Both the position numbers and the translations under genes were made by a program. Below, piece by piece: positions 34,333 through 41,876 of a DNA stretch of 64,000 bases. The notes under the pieces were generated by a model. It worked only from the letters and a program-made list of their open reading frames with translations. It searched no databases and was not told where the DNA came from. The stretch is from NCBI RefSeq assembly GCF_014195325.1, contig NZ_JACIBK010000001.1:806001-870000 (forward strand), written 5' to 3'. The DNA comes from Rhizobium sp. BK650. GTDB taxonomy: Bacteria > Pseudomonadota > Alphaproteobacteria > Rhizobiales > Rhizobiaceae. Positions within the stretch are counted from its first letter, which is position 1. Each line of letters opens with the position of its first letter.

Positions 34333-35067
34333 ATGAGCATCGGCATCTATGTGATCAATCTCGACCGGTCCGTGGACCGGTGGAACGCGCTCTCCGATCA
34401 GGCCAGGGCCTTGCCGTTCGACCTTGTGCGCATTGCCGGTGTCGATGGGCGGGAGGTTTCCGCAGAGCAGCGCAACGGATTGGACGAACGTGCCTTTCAG
34501 CGCAACAACGGGCGAACGGTGCTGGCCGGCGAATATGGCTGCTACCGAAGCCATCTGAAAGCGCTCGCGGCCTTTCTGGAAACGGGCGAGGCCGCCTGCA
34601 TCATCGTCGAAGACGATATTATTCTGTCTGCCGACCTCGCTCTCCGCGCTGAGGCGGCACTTGCAGCGGTGCCTGGCGCTGATGTGATCAAGCTCGTCAA
34701 TCACCGCATCGTCGGCTTCAGGCCTGTCGCCACCTCCGACGCGGGCGACGAGATTGGCCGAGCGACGCATGGCCCACAGGGGTCGGCCGCGTGCTATGCG
34801 GTGACGCGGACCGGCGCCCGGAAGCTCCTCGATCAGATCGCCATTATGCGATTTCCCTGGGATATCGAACTGGAGCGAGGCTGGGCATCGCGCGCGCAGA
34901 TCTATACGACCCGCGGGAACGTGACCGATATAAACGAGGGCAGCTCCAATATCGGCACACGATCCGTCTATAGGGCCACCAAATTTCGCTGGTGGAAGCG
35001 GCTCCCGACCTATGCGGTTCGCATCGCCGAGACAATCCGCAGAATCAACTATGCCATGAAGAAATAG
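34333..35067 (+). CDS. Glycosyltransferase family 25
   Basis: Start chosen at ATG 34333, where the family sequence begins (IGIYVINLDRSVDRWNAL); upstream in-frame sequence is low-complexity. The 244-residue enzyme has the GT25 blocks: VINLDRS near 5-11, the acceptor/donor segment GCYRSHLKAL near 67-76, and the metal-binding E-D-D in ACIIVEDDIIL. GT25 enzymes add galactose or other sugars to lipo-oligosaccharide or glycoprotein. It opens a cluster of glycan genes on the same strand. A basic C-terminus (IRRINYAMKK) may attach it to the membrane. Sugar and acceptor are unknown. Confidence 0.88.
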   Translation: MSIGIYVINLDRSVDRWNALSDQARALPFDLVRIAGVDGREVSAEQRNGLDERAFQRNNGRTVLAGEYGCYRSHLKALAAFLETGEAACIIVEDDIILSADLALRAEAALAAVPGADVIKLVNHRIVGFRPVATSDAGDEIGRATHGPQGSAACYAVTRTGARKLLDQIAIMRFPWDIELERGWASRAQIYTTRGNVTDINEGSSNIGTRSVYRATKFRWWKRLPTYAVRIAETIRRINYAMKK

Positions 35068-35161
35068 GCAAGCAGGCCCGATCGTGGGTGCCATTTTGCT
35101 GTTGCCGGCAAGTCCGGCGCAATAGTTTTTGGTCTTTCAGCGGGCCGCTTAAGCGGTGTTG

Positions 35162-35201
35162 CAGTATTGCACAATACTGTCGCTCATTTCCAATGAGCGA
35201 C
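35162..35201. promoter_or_regulatory. Two adjoining palindromes upstream of the GT4 gene
   Basis: CAGTATTG and CAATACTG (35162-35169 and 35172-35179) form one palindrome, and GTCGCTCATT with AATGAGCGAC (35179-35188 and 35192-35201) form a second, with a 3-base loop. The first looks like a protein operator; the second could be a transcribed hairpin. They lie about 170 bases before the GT4 start in a 303-base gap without a gene. Confidence 0.4.
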
Positions 35202-35370
35202 TTCAGACAGTTACCCCAATAATGGTCGTTCTGTGACGTAAAACCTTACGATTCCGTATAGTTATCCAGTCTTGTTCATGACATATCGGCGGTGTAGATC
35301 ATAGCCAGAAGCTATCGAGCAGTGTTCGGCCAACATCTCAACTCGATCGGCCATTGGTCTGAGGTGTATC

Positions 35371-36513
35371 GTGAGCGCTCGAAACGATTTCGTAGGTGAT
35401 GTGCATCCGCATGCCTATGAAGCTGCCAATCCGGCAGCGTTTCATAAGCTAAAAATTCTTCATGTCTTGTTCTCCTCCAGAGTTGCGGGATCGGAACGGT
35501 ACTGCGTCGATCTCGCCAACGGGCAGGCCGCTCTTGGGCATGAGGTGCATGTTGCCGGACGATACGGCTCGCCGATGGCGAAACTGCTGTCCCGGGAGGT
35601 CATTTTCCATGGCTTTGCGATGCCGTTTCTGCGCGGTCTCAGGCTGCGGCGGCTGGCTGCGCGAACAGGGATCGAGGTTGCGCACGGGCACCTCAGCCAT
35701 GGCTGCAAGGCGCTGGCCGTTGCGCCTGACAACGTTGCCAGGATCGCCACCCTGCATGTCGGGTACAAGGCCAAACAGCATGCCAGCCTCGATGGGGTAA
35801 TCTGCGTCAATGCCACCCAGGCAACACGGCTCGGTAAATATGATGGCCAGTCGACGCTGATTTCCAATTGGCTGCCCGATGTCAAATCCGCCGAGAGCTT
35901 TGACCTGCGCGCGCAGCTGAACTTGCCGCGCGAAACGCGGCTCATCGGCAGTGTCGGCCGTCTGCATCTGAGCAAAGGATATGACGTGCTGGTATCAGCC
36001 TTCCGGCAGGCGGCACCCAGCAATGCCGCTCTCGTCATCGCCGGCGAAGGGCCGCATCGCGCTGAGCTCGAAAAGCTTGCAAAGGGCGACAGCCGCATCC
36101 ATCTGCCCGGTCATTGCAACAATGTGCCGGGGTTCCTGCGCAACCTGGATCTATTCGTGTCGCCGTCGCGCGAGGAGTCGGCGGGCCTTGCCATTCTCGA
36201 GGCCATGAGCGAGGGACTACCGATCATCGCCACGGCGACGGAGGGGCCTTTGGAATATCTCAGCCGCCATCCGGTGACGCTGGTCGAGCCCGGCTCGGTC
36301 GAACGCCTGTCTGCGGCACTTATCGACGTGCTGCGAGAAGAGTCGGTTGTCCGTCTGTCGCGCGTAAGCTACGACTTGGCTCCTTTTTCTCGATCGACGG
36401 GTATTAGTAATGTTCTCGATTTCTATTCGCGGGTTCTGGCTGGGGCCGGAGGGCAGGCCGCTTCCGATACCGACCAGCCGCGGTTGATCTATGCGACTAA
36501 AGCCCAAGAGTGA
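35371..36513 (+). CDS. GT4-type glycosyltransferase
   Basis: A 380-residue GT-B enzyme, starting at GTG 35371 with GAGGTG just upstream. It has the N-terminal VLFSSRVAGSERYCVDLANG acceptor domain and the C-terminal donor domain: IGSVGRLHLSKGYDVLVSAF near 190-210, IAGEGPHRAELEKLA and the E-x7-E block SREESAGLAILEAMSEGLP. This matches family GT4 (retaining, nucleotide-sugar donors), common in polysaccharide synthesis. No membrane helix. It overlaps the next gene by 23 bases, so the two are coupled. A pair of palindromes lies upstream. Confidence 0.9.
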   Translation: MSARNDFVGDVHPHAYEAANPAAFHKLKILHVLFSSRVAGSERYCVDLANGQAALGHEVHVAGRYGSPMAKLLSREVIFHGFAMPFLRGLRLRRLAARTGIEVAHGHLSHGCKALAVAPDNVARIATLHVGYKAKQHASLDGVICVNATQATRLGKYDGQSTLISNWLPDVKSAESFDLRAQLNLPRETRLIGSVGRLHLSKGYDVLVSAFRQAAPSNAALVIAGEGPHRAELEKLAKGDSRIHLPGHCNNVPGFLRNLDLFVSPSREESAGLAILEAMSEGLPIIATATEGPLEYLSRHPVTLVEPGSVERLSAALIDVLREESVVRLSRVSYDLAPFSRSTGISNVLDFYSRVLAGAGGQAASDTDQPRLIYATKAQE

Positions 36514-37420
36514 TTTCTGGCAGGTCGGCATAGTGCCTGCGCCGGCTGAAGCCCTGCTCGATGCCGAGACTTTGGCGGATTGCGCAAGCCGCATCACATG
36601 GCTGCCCGATCCCGGCCCGTGGCGCTTTCTCGCCGATCCCTTCGCCGTGAGGCGGGGCGATGCCCTGCACGTCTTCGTCGAGGCCTATGACTACCATACA
36701 AAGCATGGCTTCATTGAGCGCCACGAACTGGGGCCGGATCTCGCCTGGCGCGGCAACGCGGCAGTGCTGGTCCAGCCCTTTCATCTCTCCTATCCGTTCC
36801 TGATCGAGCAGGATGGCGAGGTGCTGATGATGCCGGAAAGCCACAAGGCGGGTGAAGTGGCGCTCTACCGGGCGCGCGCCTTCCCCGACGGCTGGGTGCG
36901 CGAGACCGTGCTTTTGCGCGACATCCCGGCGGCCGAGGCCTGCCTGATCGAGTACGAAAGCAGATGGTGGATGTTCTACACACTCGTCGGGCCAGGCGCA
37001 CGCGACCAGCGCGAGCTGCACATCGCCTATTCAGACAAGCTGACCGGCCCGTGGAAAACCCATCCGAAAAATCCCGTGCTCGTCGACCGCTCCGGTGCTC
37101 GGCCGGGTGGCACGCCCTTTGTCGATGCCTTGGGCAAGGTCGTGCTGCCGGTTCAGGATTGCAGCGTCAGCTATGGCGGCGGCCTGCGCTTCCTGCGCTT
37201 TGATCTGCTCAGCGAGACGCATGTGACCGTTGAACATCTGCCGGTGCGGCTGACGGGTGATCTCGCTGCTGCCAGTCATCTTGACGGGCTGCACACATTT
37301 TCCGCCTGCGGGGACCTGACGCTGATCGACGTGAAGCGCATCGACAGGTCTTTCGGTCGCCACATCGTGAACCTGAAACGAAAGCTGCTGCGGAAGGGCG
37401 TGCTGCCGACACCGGGTTGA
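36491..37420 (+). CDS. GH43-like / GINT1 N-terminal-like protein of a glycan cluster
   Basis: A 309-residue soluble protein. It contains repeated beta-propeller-like blades with the motifs WRFLADPFAV near 43-52, YPFLIEQDGEVLMMPES near 96-112, and WWMFYTLVG near 157-165, as in the five-bladed GH43-like domain found at the N-terminus of plant glucosamine inositolphosphorylceramide transferase 1 and in bacterial glycan clusters. Its start overlaps the GT4 gene by 23 bases, a strong sign of joint function, probably transfer or trimming of sugars on a lipid or polysaccharide. I cannot state the reaction. No signal peptide. Confidence 0.65.
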   Translation: MRLKPKSDFWQVGIVPAPAEALLDAETLADCASRITWLPDPGPWRFLADPFAVRRGDALHVFVEAYDYHTKHGFIERHELGPDLAWRGNAAVLVQPFHLSYPFLIEQDGEVLMMPESHKAGEVALYRARAFPDGWVRETVLLRDIPAAEACLIEYESRWWMFYTLVGPGARDQRELHIAYSDKLTGPWKTHPKNPVLVDRSGARPGGTPFVDALGKVVLPVQDCSVSYGGGLRFLRFDLLSETHVTVEHLPVRLTGDLAAASHLDGLHTFSACGDLTLIDVKRIDRSFGRHIVNLKRKLLRKGVLPTPG

Positions 37421-37579
37421 GAGACATCGATCGCCTCACCAAGCAAATCAGGCCAATCCAGAGCCCCCGAACTCAGCTTACCCTGGGCCAGGCCACTTTC
37501 TCCCAAAGAACATACCGTCTAGATATAAGGGGATTTCGATCCGCCTGCGAGGGCGGCAACGGCATGACATGAGCGGCTG

Positions 37580-38353
37580 ATGATAATGATAACGAAGCCG
37601 ATGCTTTCGCTGCAGCTTTTTTCGATGCGCGGCCTTGGAGACCTCGGCACGCAGCTGCAGACGGCAGCGAGAGCCGGTTACCGCGCGGTCGAACCGCTTG
37701 AAGGGCATCTGCGCGATGCGGACCTGCTGCGGGACGGGCTTCTGAGAAACAGTCTCTCGGCGCCATCTGCTCATGTCGGGCTGGAGGCGCTGCGCAGCGA
37801 GCGGCAGCGCTTCGTCGAGGCCTGCCGGCAGTGCGGCATCGGGCAGCTTTTCGTTCCGCATCCCGCGCCGTCGGTGACGAAGGAAACGAAAGGCGCATGG
37901 CAGCGGATCGGCCATGAGCTCGGCGCGCTTGCGGAGCAGATGAAGGCCGACGGCATCGTGCTCGGCTACCACAACAAGACGGCAGGCTTCGAGCGTACCA
38001 TCGGCGGGCGCTACGGTTTCGAGCTGATGTTCGAGGCGGCCAGAGGCAGTCCGCTCGTCTGGCAGGCGGATATCGCGTGGCTGGCGCGCGCCCAGCCTAA
38101 TGCCGGCGAATGGATCAGGCACTATGCCAGCGTGCTCACCTCGGTGCATGTCAAGGATCAGGCGCCCGACGGTATAGGCCCGGAAGAAGATGGCTGGGCA
38201 AATATCGGCTCCGGCGTGCTCCTCTGGCCCTCGCTTTGGCAGGCGGCGGTCGCGAGCGGAGCGCGGCTCTTCGTGGTCGAGCACGACAATCCGCGATTGC
38301 CCTTCGAATTTGCGGCGCGCAGCTATGCCTATCTCAGCCGGTTTTTGACCTGA
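37580..38353 (+). CDS. TIM-barrel sugar phosphate isomerase/epimerase-like protein
   Basis: A 257-residue protein of the xylose-isomerase-like TIM barrel (AP endonuclease 2 class). Markers are the N-terminal LSLQLFSMRGLGD, the GYRAVEPLE strand, YHNKTAGFE, WQADIAWLARA, SVHVKDQAP and the C-terminal VEHDNPRLPFEF; the metal-binding Glu/Asp/His residues lie in these strands. Members isomerise or epimerise sugars (for example inosose and tagatose derivatives). ATG 37580 or 37586 may be the start. It sits between glycan genes, about 160 bases after the GH43-like gene. Confidence 0.85.
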   Translation: MIMITKPMLSLQLFSMRGLGDLGTQLQTAARAGYRAVEPLEGHLRDADLLRDGLLRNSLSAPSAHVGLEALRSERQRFVEACRQCGIGQLFVPHPAPSVTKETKGAWQRIGHELGALAEQMKADGIVLGYHNKTAGFERTIGGRYGFELMFEAARGSPLVWQADIAWLARAQPNAGEWIRHYASVLTSVHVKDQAPDGIGPEEDGWANIGSGVLLWPSLWQAAVASGARLFVVEHDNPRLPFEFAARSYAYLSRFLT

Positions 38354-38501
38354 AGCCTGTGGCGCGATGAGGGAAGGAATTGCGGGGCGCGAAAGATCAT
38401 ACCCCTGCTATGCCTTTAGATATGGCGCAGGGGGGACTTGCGGCAAGACCCCGTTCGAGGCGTAAAACGCTTATCCTGATCAACCGCATCGGGAGAAGAG
38501 C

Positions 38502-39758
38502 ATGCGTGTACTGTTATCCACATACGGGTCGCGGGGAGATGTACAGCCGCTGGCGGCGCTGGCGGTGGCTTTGAGGACATTGGGCGCCGAGGCGATCGTG
38601 TGCGCGCCGCCGGATGCGGAATTTGCAGACCTGCTCGACCGTTTCGGGGTGCCGCTGGCGCCGGCCAATGCCCCGGTGCGGCAGTGGGTCAGCGAGGTGA
38701 TGAAGAAGAGTGCTGCAGGGGACACGCGGGAGCGCTCCGCCGAGGGCATTTCGGAACGGGCGGCGGGGATCATGGCAGGGCAGGTCGAAGCCCTTTCGGC
38801 GGCTGCCGAGAGCTGCGATCTCGTTGTCGCGGCAGGCCTCTTTCCCTCGATGGCAGCGGCGCGGCTGGTGGCGGACAGGATGGGCATCGGCTATTTCGGC
38901 GCCGCCTTCTGCCCGATTTTCTTGCCGTCCGAGCATCACAAGCCGCATGCTTTTCCCGGCCGGCCGCATCCGCCAGGGGTGACGGAGAACCGGGCGCTCT
39001 GGGATTATGATGTCGAAACCAAGAACGTGATGTTCGGCGGAACTTTCAATCGTCTGCGCAGCTCGATGGGCATGGCGCCGGTGGAGAATGTGCGCGATGT
39101 CGTCCTGACCAGACGGCCCCTGTTGGCTGCTGATCCGGTGCTCGCGCCTTTGCTGAAGACGGATCTGATCGATCCTGTGCAGACGGGTGCGTGGATACTC
39201 GATGACGACCGGCCGCTACCACAGGCGCTGAAAGCCTTTCTCGATGCCGGCGACCCGCCGGTCTATGTCGGTTTCGGCAGCATGCCGATGCAGGCGTTAC
39301 GGGGTGCCGTCAGCCCGATCCTTGCCGTTATCCGCGAGCAGGGCCGGCGGGCGGTGCTGTCGCAAGGCTGGGCCGGGCTGCTGCCCGACGATGGTGCGAG
39401 CGATTGTTTCGTCGTCGACGAAGCCAATCATCAGGCGCTCTTCCGGCGGGTTGCAGCCATCGTCCATCACGGCGGGGCCGGCACGACAGCGGCGGCAGCG
39501 CGCGCCGGCGTGCCGCAGGTCGTCGTGGCGCAGATAGCCGATCAGCCCTATTGGGCAGGACGCGTTGCAGCCCTCGGCATCGGCGTAGCGCACGAGGGGA
39601 CGACGCCCACGCGCCAGACCTTCTCGAATGCACTTTCAGCGGCGCTGCAGCCGGAGATGCGCCATCGCGCAGCAGCCTTTGCTCCTGAAATCCGCACCGA
39701 CGGGGCGATGGTTGCGGCAAGGCTACTGCTTGCCTCGGCAGGCCGGCAGCGAGGATAG
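38502..39758 (+). CDS. GT1 (UGT/MGT) glycosyltransferase
   Basis: A 418-residue GT-B enzyme of the UDP-glucosyl/macrolide type. It begins MRVLLSTYGSRGDVQPLAAL (the 'GSRGDVQP' block of sterol/antibiotic glucosyltransferases) and has the donor-site stretch VVDEANHQALFRRVAAIVHHGGAGTTAAA followed by AGVPQVVVAQIADQPYWA. Such enzymes add a sugar to a lipid or natural product hydroxyl group. A bacterial relative is the vancomycin-type GtfB. It ends the glycan cluster, 3 bases before the convergent small gene at 39762. The ribosome site before ATG 38502 is GGAGAAGAG. Confidence 0.88.
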   Translation: MRVLLSTYGSRGDVQPLAALAVALRTLGAEAIVCAPPDAEFADLLDRFGVPLAPANAPVRQWVSEVMKKSAAGDTRERSAEGISERAAGIMAGQVEALSAAAESCDLVVAAGLFPSMAAARLVADRMGIGYFGAAFCPIFLPSEHHKPHAFPGRPHPPGVTENRALWDYDVETKNVMFGGTFNRLRSSMGMAPVENVRDVVLTRRPLLAADPVLAPLLKTDLIDPVQTGAWILDDDRPLPQALKAFLDAGDPPVYVGFGSMPMQALRGAVSPILAVIREQGRRAVLSQGWAGLLPDDGASDCFVVDEANHQALFRRVAAIVHHGGAGTTAAAARAGVPQVVVAQIADQPYWAGRVAALGIGVAHEGTTPTRQTFSNALSAALQPEMRHRAAAFAPEIRTDGAMVAARLLLASAGRQRG

Positions 39759-39761
39759 CGG

Positions 39762-40028
39762 TCAATCGCGCGGCAGCCTGCCGAGCAGTAGCTGGTTTCC
39801 CGTTCGGTTGCCGCAGCCGCTGCATTTCAGGCGAGGGCCGATCCTTGCCAGCGAGATGTCCTTTCCATGGCGGTAGGCGAGCATGCGCCGGTCGATCATC
39901 GTTTCGTGCTGACAGGACGGGCAGCGAGCGTGCAGCACGTACCACTGGGGCAGGGTGGCGAGCGTCTCCCTGTCGATTGCGACCTCCTGATGGCTGGGGA
40001 CGAGGTCGATGCTGCGCCGGTGTTTCAT
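39762..40028 (-). CDS. Small zinc-ribbon-like protein, probably SOS-controlled
   Basis: An 88-residue basic protein with two CxxC pairs, C-P-S-C near 36-39 and C-S-G-C near 69-72, a likely zinc ribbon. The stretch between them is basic (DRRMLAYRHGKD). Its ATG overlaps the stop of the upstream gene (ATGA at 40028-40025), so it is cotranslated with that gene. The shared promoter carries a LexA-type SOS box, which suggests a DNA-damage role, perhaps nucleic acid binding. I recognise no family beyond the zinc pattern. Confidence 0.7.
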   Translation of the reverse strand: MKHRRSIDLVPSHQEVAIDRETLATLPQWYVLHARCPSCQHETMIDRRMLAYRHGKDISLARIGPRLKCSGCGNRTGNQLLLGRLPRD

Positions 40029-40294
40029 CTGTTTTCGACAGGAAGATGCTCGATGAGGGGCCGCTCAAGCAGGGAGCGTTCGAAGGCGGGACGCCAGCCG
40101 CGTACCATGCCGCGGCTCATGGCGCCCTCGGCAAGCGCCAGCTGGGCGCGCAGGTGGCGGCAGTCCTGGAGCAGCGTGGCGATGGCGGCCTTGGCATCCT
40201 CGTCATGCCATGCGAGCACAGCCTCGACTTCCCATCTCAGGTCTTCGTTTTCCATCGTCGCGGTTGATGTCTTCGGGGCCAGTTGCGGACGCAT
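40025..40294 (-). CDS. Small helical protein, first gene of a putative SOS operon
   Basis: Start chosen at ATG 40294, with AGGAG 8-12 bases upstream; the longer frame to 40447 would read through the promoter and SOS box. The 89-residue product is Leu-, Glu- and Arg-rich with a helical centre (LRWEVEAVLAWHDEDAKAAI, then LLQDCRHLRAQLALAEGA). No family is recognised. It overlaps the zinc-ribbon gene by 4 bases. The exact SOS box at 40362-40376, overlapping the -10 region, is the best clue to its regulation. Confidence 0.7.
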   Translation of the reverse strand: MRPQLAPKTSTATMENEDLRWEVEAVLAWHDEDAKAAIATLLQDCRHLRAQLALAEGAMSRGMVRGWRPAFERSLLERPLIEHLPVENR

Positions 40295-40361
40295 GTTCTC
40301 ATTCTCCTTGCAGAGCGTTTCAGCTCCGGATTGTCGGGATGGCGGCCGCTGCGCCACGAAT

Positions 40362-40376
40362 GTTCCTATTATGTTC
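40362..40376 (-). promoter_or_regulatory. LexA-type SOS box (GAAC-N7-GAAC)
   Basis: On the minus strand GAAC (40376-40373) and GAAC (40365-40362) are separated by 7 bases, the direct-repeat SOS box of alphaproteobacteria. It overlaps the -10 element of the promoter listed next, an ideal position for repression by LexA. Confidence 0.75.
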
Positions 40377-40395
40377 TCATTTGCGCAGGAGTCAA
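40368..40395 (-). promoter_or_regulatory. Sigma-70 promoter of the two-gene SOS operon
   Basis: TTGACT (40395-40390) and CATAAT (40373-40368) on the minus strand, 16 bases apart, give a strong sigma-70-type promoter about 70 bases before the ATG at 40294. The SOS box covers the -10. Confidence 0.65.
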
Positions 40396-40487
40396 GCGCA
40401 GCTGCCGGTTCGCGGAGGCGGCTTGCTTCGGAACGCCAATGGGGCAAGATGCGCTCATTGGAACGAGCGGGATAAAACGGTGCGCTG

Positions 40488-40889
40488 ATGCTGATCGGCT
40501 CATGTCATTGCGGCAAGGCGGGTTGGACGCTGGAGGGCGATCCGGGCTCGGTCACGGCCTGCAATTGTACGCTCTGCCGGCGCTATGCAGCGCTCTGGGC
40601 CTATGATTACGAGGGCGAGCGGATCAACATGAAGGGCGAGACCGGCTCCTATACGCGGACCGGCAGGGAGACATCGTCGCTGGAAATATTATTCTGCCCG
40701 AGCTGCGCCTGCGTGCTGAGCTGGCGCGCCTTGAGGCTCAATAAGGACGGGCATCGGCGCATGGCGGTGAATTTGCGGCTCGCGCCGCCGGATCTCGTTG
40801 CCGACCTGCCGATCGATCATTTCGACGGGCTGGAAACATTCGACGATCTTCCTTCCAAGGGGCGGTGCGTGCGCGATCTCTGGTTCTGA
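40488..40889 (+). CDS. GFA-like (CENP-V/GFA fold) zinc protein
   Basis: A 133-residue protein with the GFA zinc motifs: S-C-H-C-G near 5-9, C-N-C-T-L-C near 25-30 and C-P-S-C near 70-73. Between them, GSYTRTGRETSSLEILFCP is the GFA core. It is related to the protein at 23400-23819 but distinct in length and the C-terminal half. The start at 40488 is only about 93 bases from the divergent SOS operon promoter. The 'formaldehyde-activating' label of the family is not evidence for that reaction here. Confidence 0.88.
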   Translation: MLIGSCHCGKAGWTLEGDPGSVTACNCTLCRRYAALWAYDYEGERINMKGETGSYTRTGRETSSLEILFCPSCACVLSWRALRLNKDGHRRMAVNLRLAPPDLVADLPIDHFDGLETFDDLPSKGRCVRDLWF

Positions 40890-41246
40890 ACGCCGACGAC
40901 GATTTTCGGATCCTGGATGATAGTCACAGCCACGGTGGAAAGGCGCTCGCGCCGCTTCCGATGGCACGCGCGTGAGCTGCCCAACATCCGCTGACCGACT
41001 TCGTAGAAGCCGTGGCAGATATGCCAGCGATGAAAAGATGACGCCTTCATGATGTCGGAAGTATAATTCCTTTTATAGCTCGAATATCACCCGTTTGGGT
41101 TATAATTTCACCTTTTATATCGTGACATCCGTAATAGTAAAACGGAGAATTTTGAGATAAAGGTTAAAATACGAGATTAAATCCAAGGTGTTCGGCAAGT
41201 TAAATTTAACTTAGACGCCTTCAAGCGCAGACCCGGAAGGGAAGCT
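40890..41246. other. AT-rich intergenic region before two small membrane proteins
   Basis: About 360 bases with no gene. From roughly 41040 to 41215 the sequence is strikingly AT-rich compared with the rest of the window, with several TATAAT-like and TTTTATA-like stretches. It probably holds the promoter of the small gene at 41247 and possibly a site for a nucleoid or AT-binding protein. No hairpin of note was seen. Confidence 0.5.
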
Positions 41247-41402
41247 ATGAGGATCTACTTGTTTTTCATCGCGTGTCAGGTCAGCCTGCTGATGTGGGGC
41301 AGTGCCTATTATAGCGCTCGGGGAATCTATCAGACCTTGGATGCTTCCCGGTCGTCCGATACTTCCGTCGTTTCGCGGGAGGTTGCTGGCAAGCCGCACT
41401 GA
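41247..41402 (+). CDS. Small membrane protein (51 residues)
   Basis: An ATG at 41247 is preceded by GGAAGGG 6 bases upstream. It encodes 51 residues with one hydrophobic N-terminal helix (IYLFFIACQVSLLMWGSAYY) and a polar C-terminal tail ending in K-P-H. It follows a long AT-rich region. A second, similar-sized membrane gene follows 82 bases later. I know no family. Being short and alone in its frame it could be spurious, but the ribosome site and hydrophobic helix support it. Confidence 0.5.
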   Translation: MRIYLFFIACQVSLLMWGSAYYSARGIYQTLDASRSSDTSVVSREVAGKPH

Positions 41403-41484
41403 CACCCGATCACGATAATTCCCACCCCGCCGATCGCCGCAATCGATCTCATGACGACTCTAGAAACCTGAAAAGACCATCACA

Positions 41485-41655
41485 ATGAAGTCGCTGCATT
41501 CCCTTCTCATCGTCTACCTTGCCCCGCCGCTGTTTGCAGTTGCGGCACTTTTCATCATCGTGTCGTGGTTCCATCACGAGCAATCCGACCGGCGGCCGAA
41601 TACGACGGTCGTCGTACAAAAAGGCAACAGGATCGGCAGTGAGATGTTTCGGTGA
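41485..41655 (+). CDS. Small membrane protein (56 residues)
   Basis: A 56-residue frame beginning MKSLHSLLIVYLAPPLFAVA. Residues 5-30 form a membrane helix or signal anchor (LLIVYLAPPLFAVAALFIIV), followed by a basic, polar tail (HHEQSDRRPNTT to QKGNR). The ribosome site is weak (GAAAAGA). Like its neighbour at 41247 it is N-in/C-tail polar by the positive-inside rule, perhaps a paralogous pair or a toxin-like couple; this is speculation. No function known. A hairpin (41692-41728) lies downstream. Confidence 0.45.
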   Translation: MKSLHSLLIVYLAPPLFAVAALFIIVSWFHHEQSDRRPNTTVVVQKGNRIGSEMFR

Positions 41656-41691
41656 TGAGGGCGCCACGCTATCATGGCGCACATGAGACAT

Positions 41692-41728
41692 GAGAAGGGC
41701 CGCCAAGTGGGGCCCAGCGACCCTTCTC
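41692..41728 (+). terminator. Hairpin downstream of the small membrane genes
   Basis: GAGAAGGG (41692-41699) pairs with CCCTTCTC (41721-41728) around a 21-base loop. It follows the stop at 41655 by 36 bases but has no T tract, so it could be an RNA stabiliser rather than a terminator. Confidence 0.35.
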
Positions 41729-41876
41729 CTGCTGGTAGGTGCAGCATCCAGCGAGGGCAAAATACACGCACTGGATGCTCCGGATAGTGACCGAGGTCAC
41801 ATCGTGACAATATTTTCTAGTAGAAGCTGAACAAGCTCTAGCTTGTCGTTACAAGGAGCCACGGGCGGCCACCTAT

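Noticed and set aside
33839-34336. Possible 165-codon plus-strand gene before GT25
   Set aside because: Ser/Arg-rich translation with no family match, and runs into the GT25 start; treated as non-coding.
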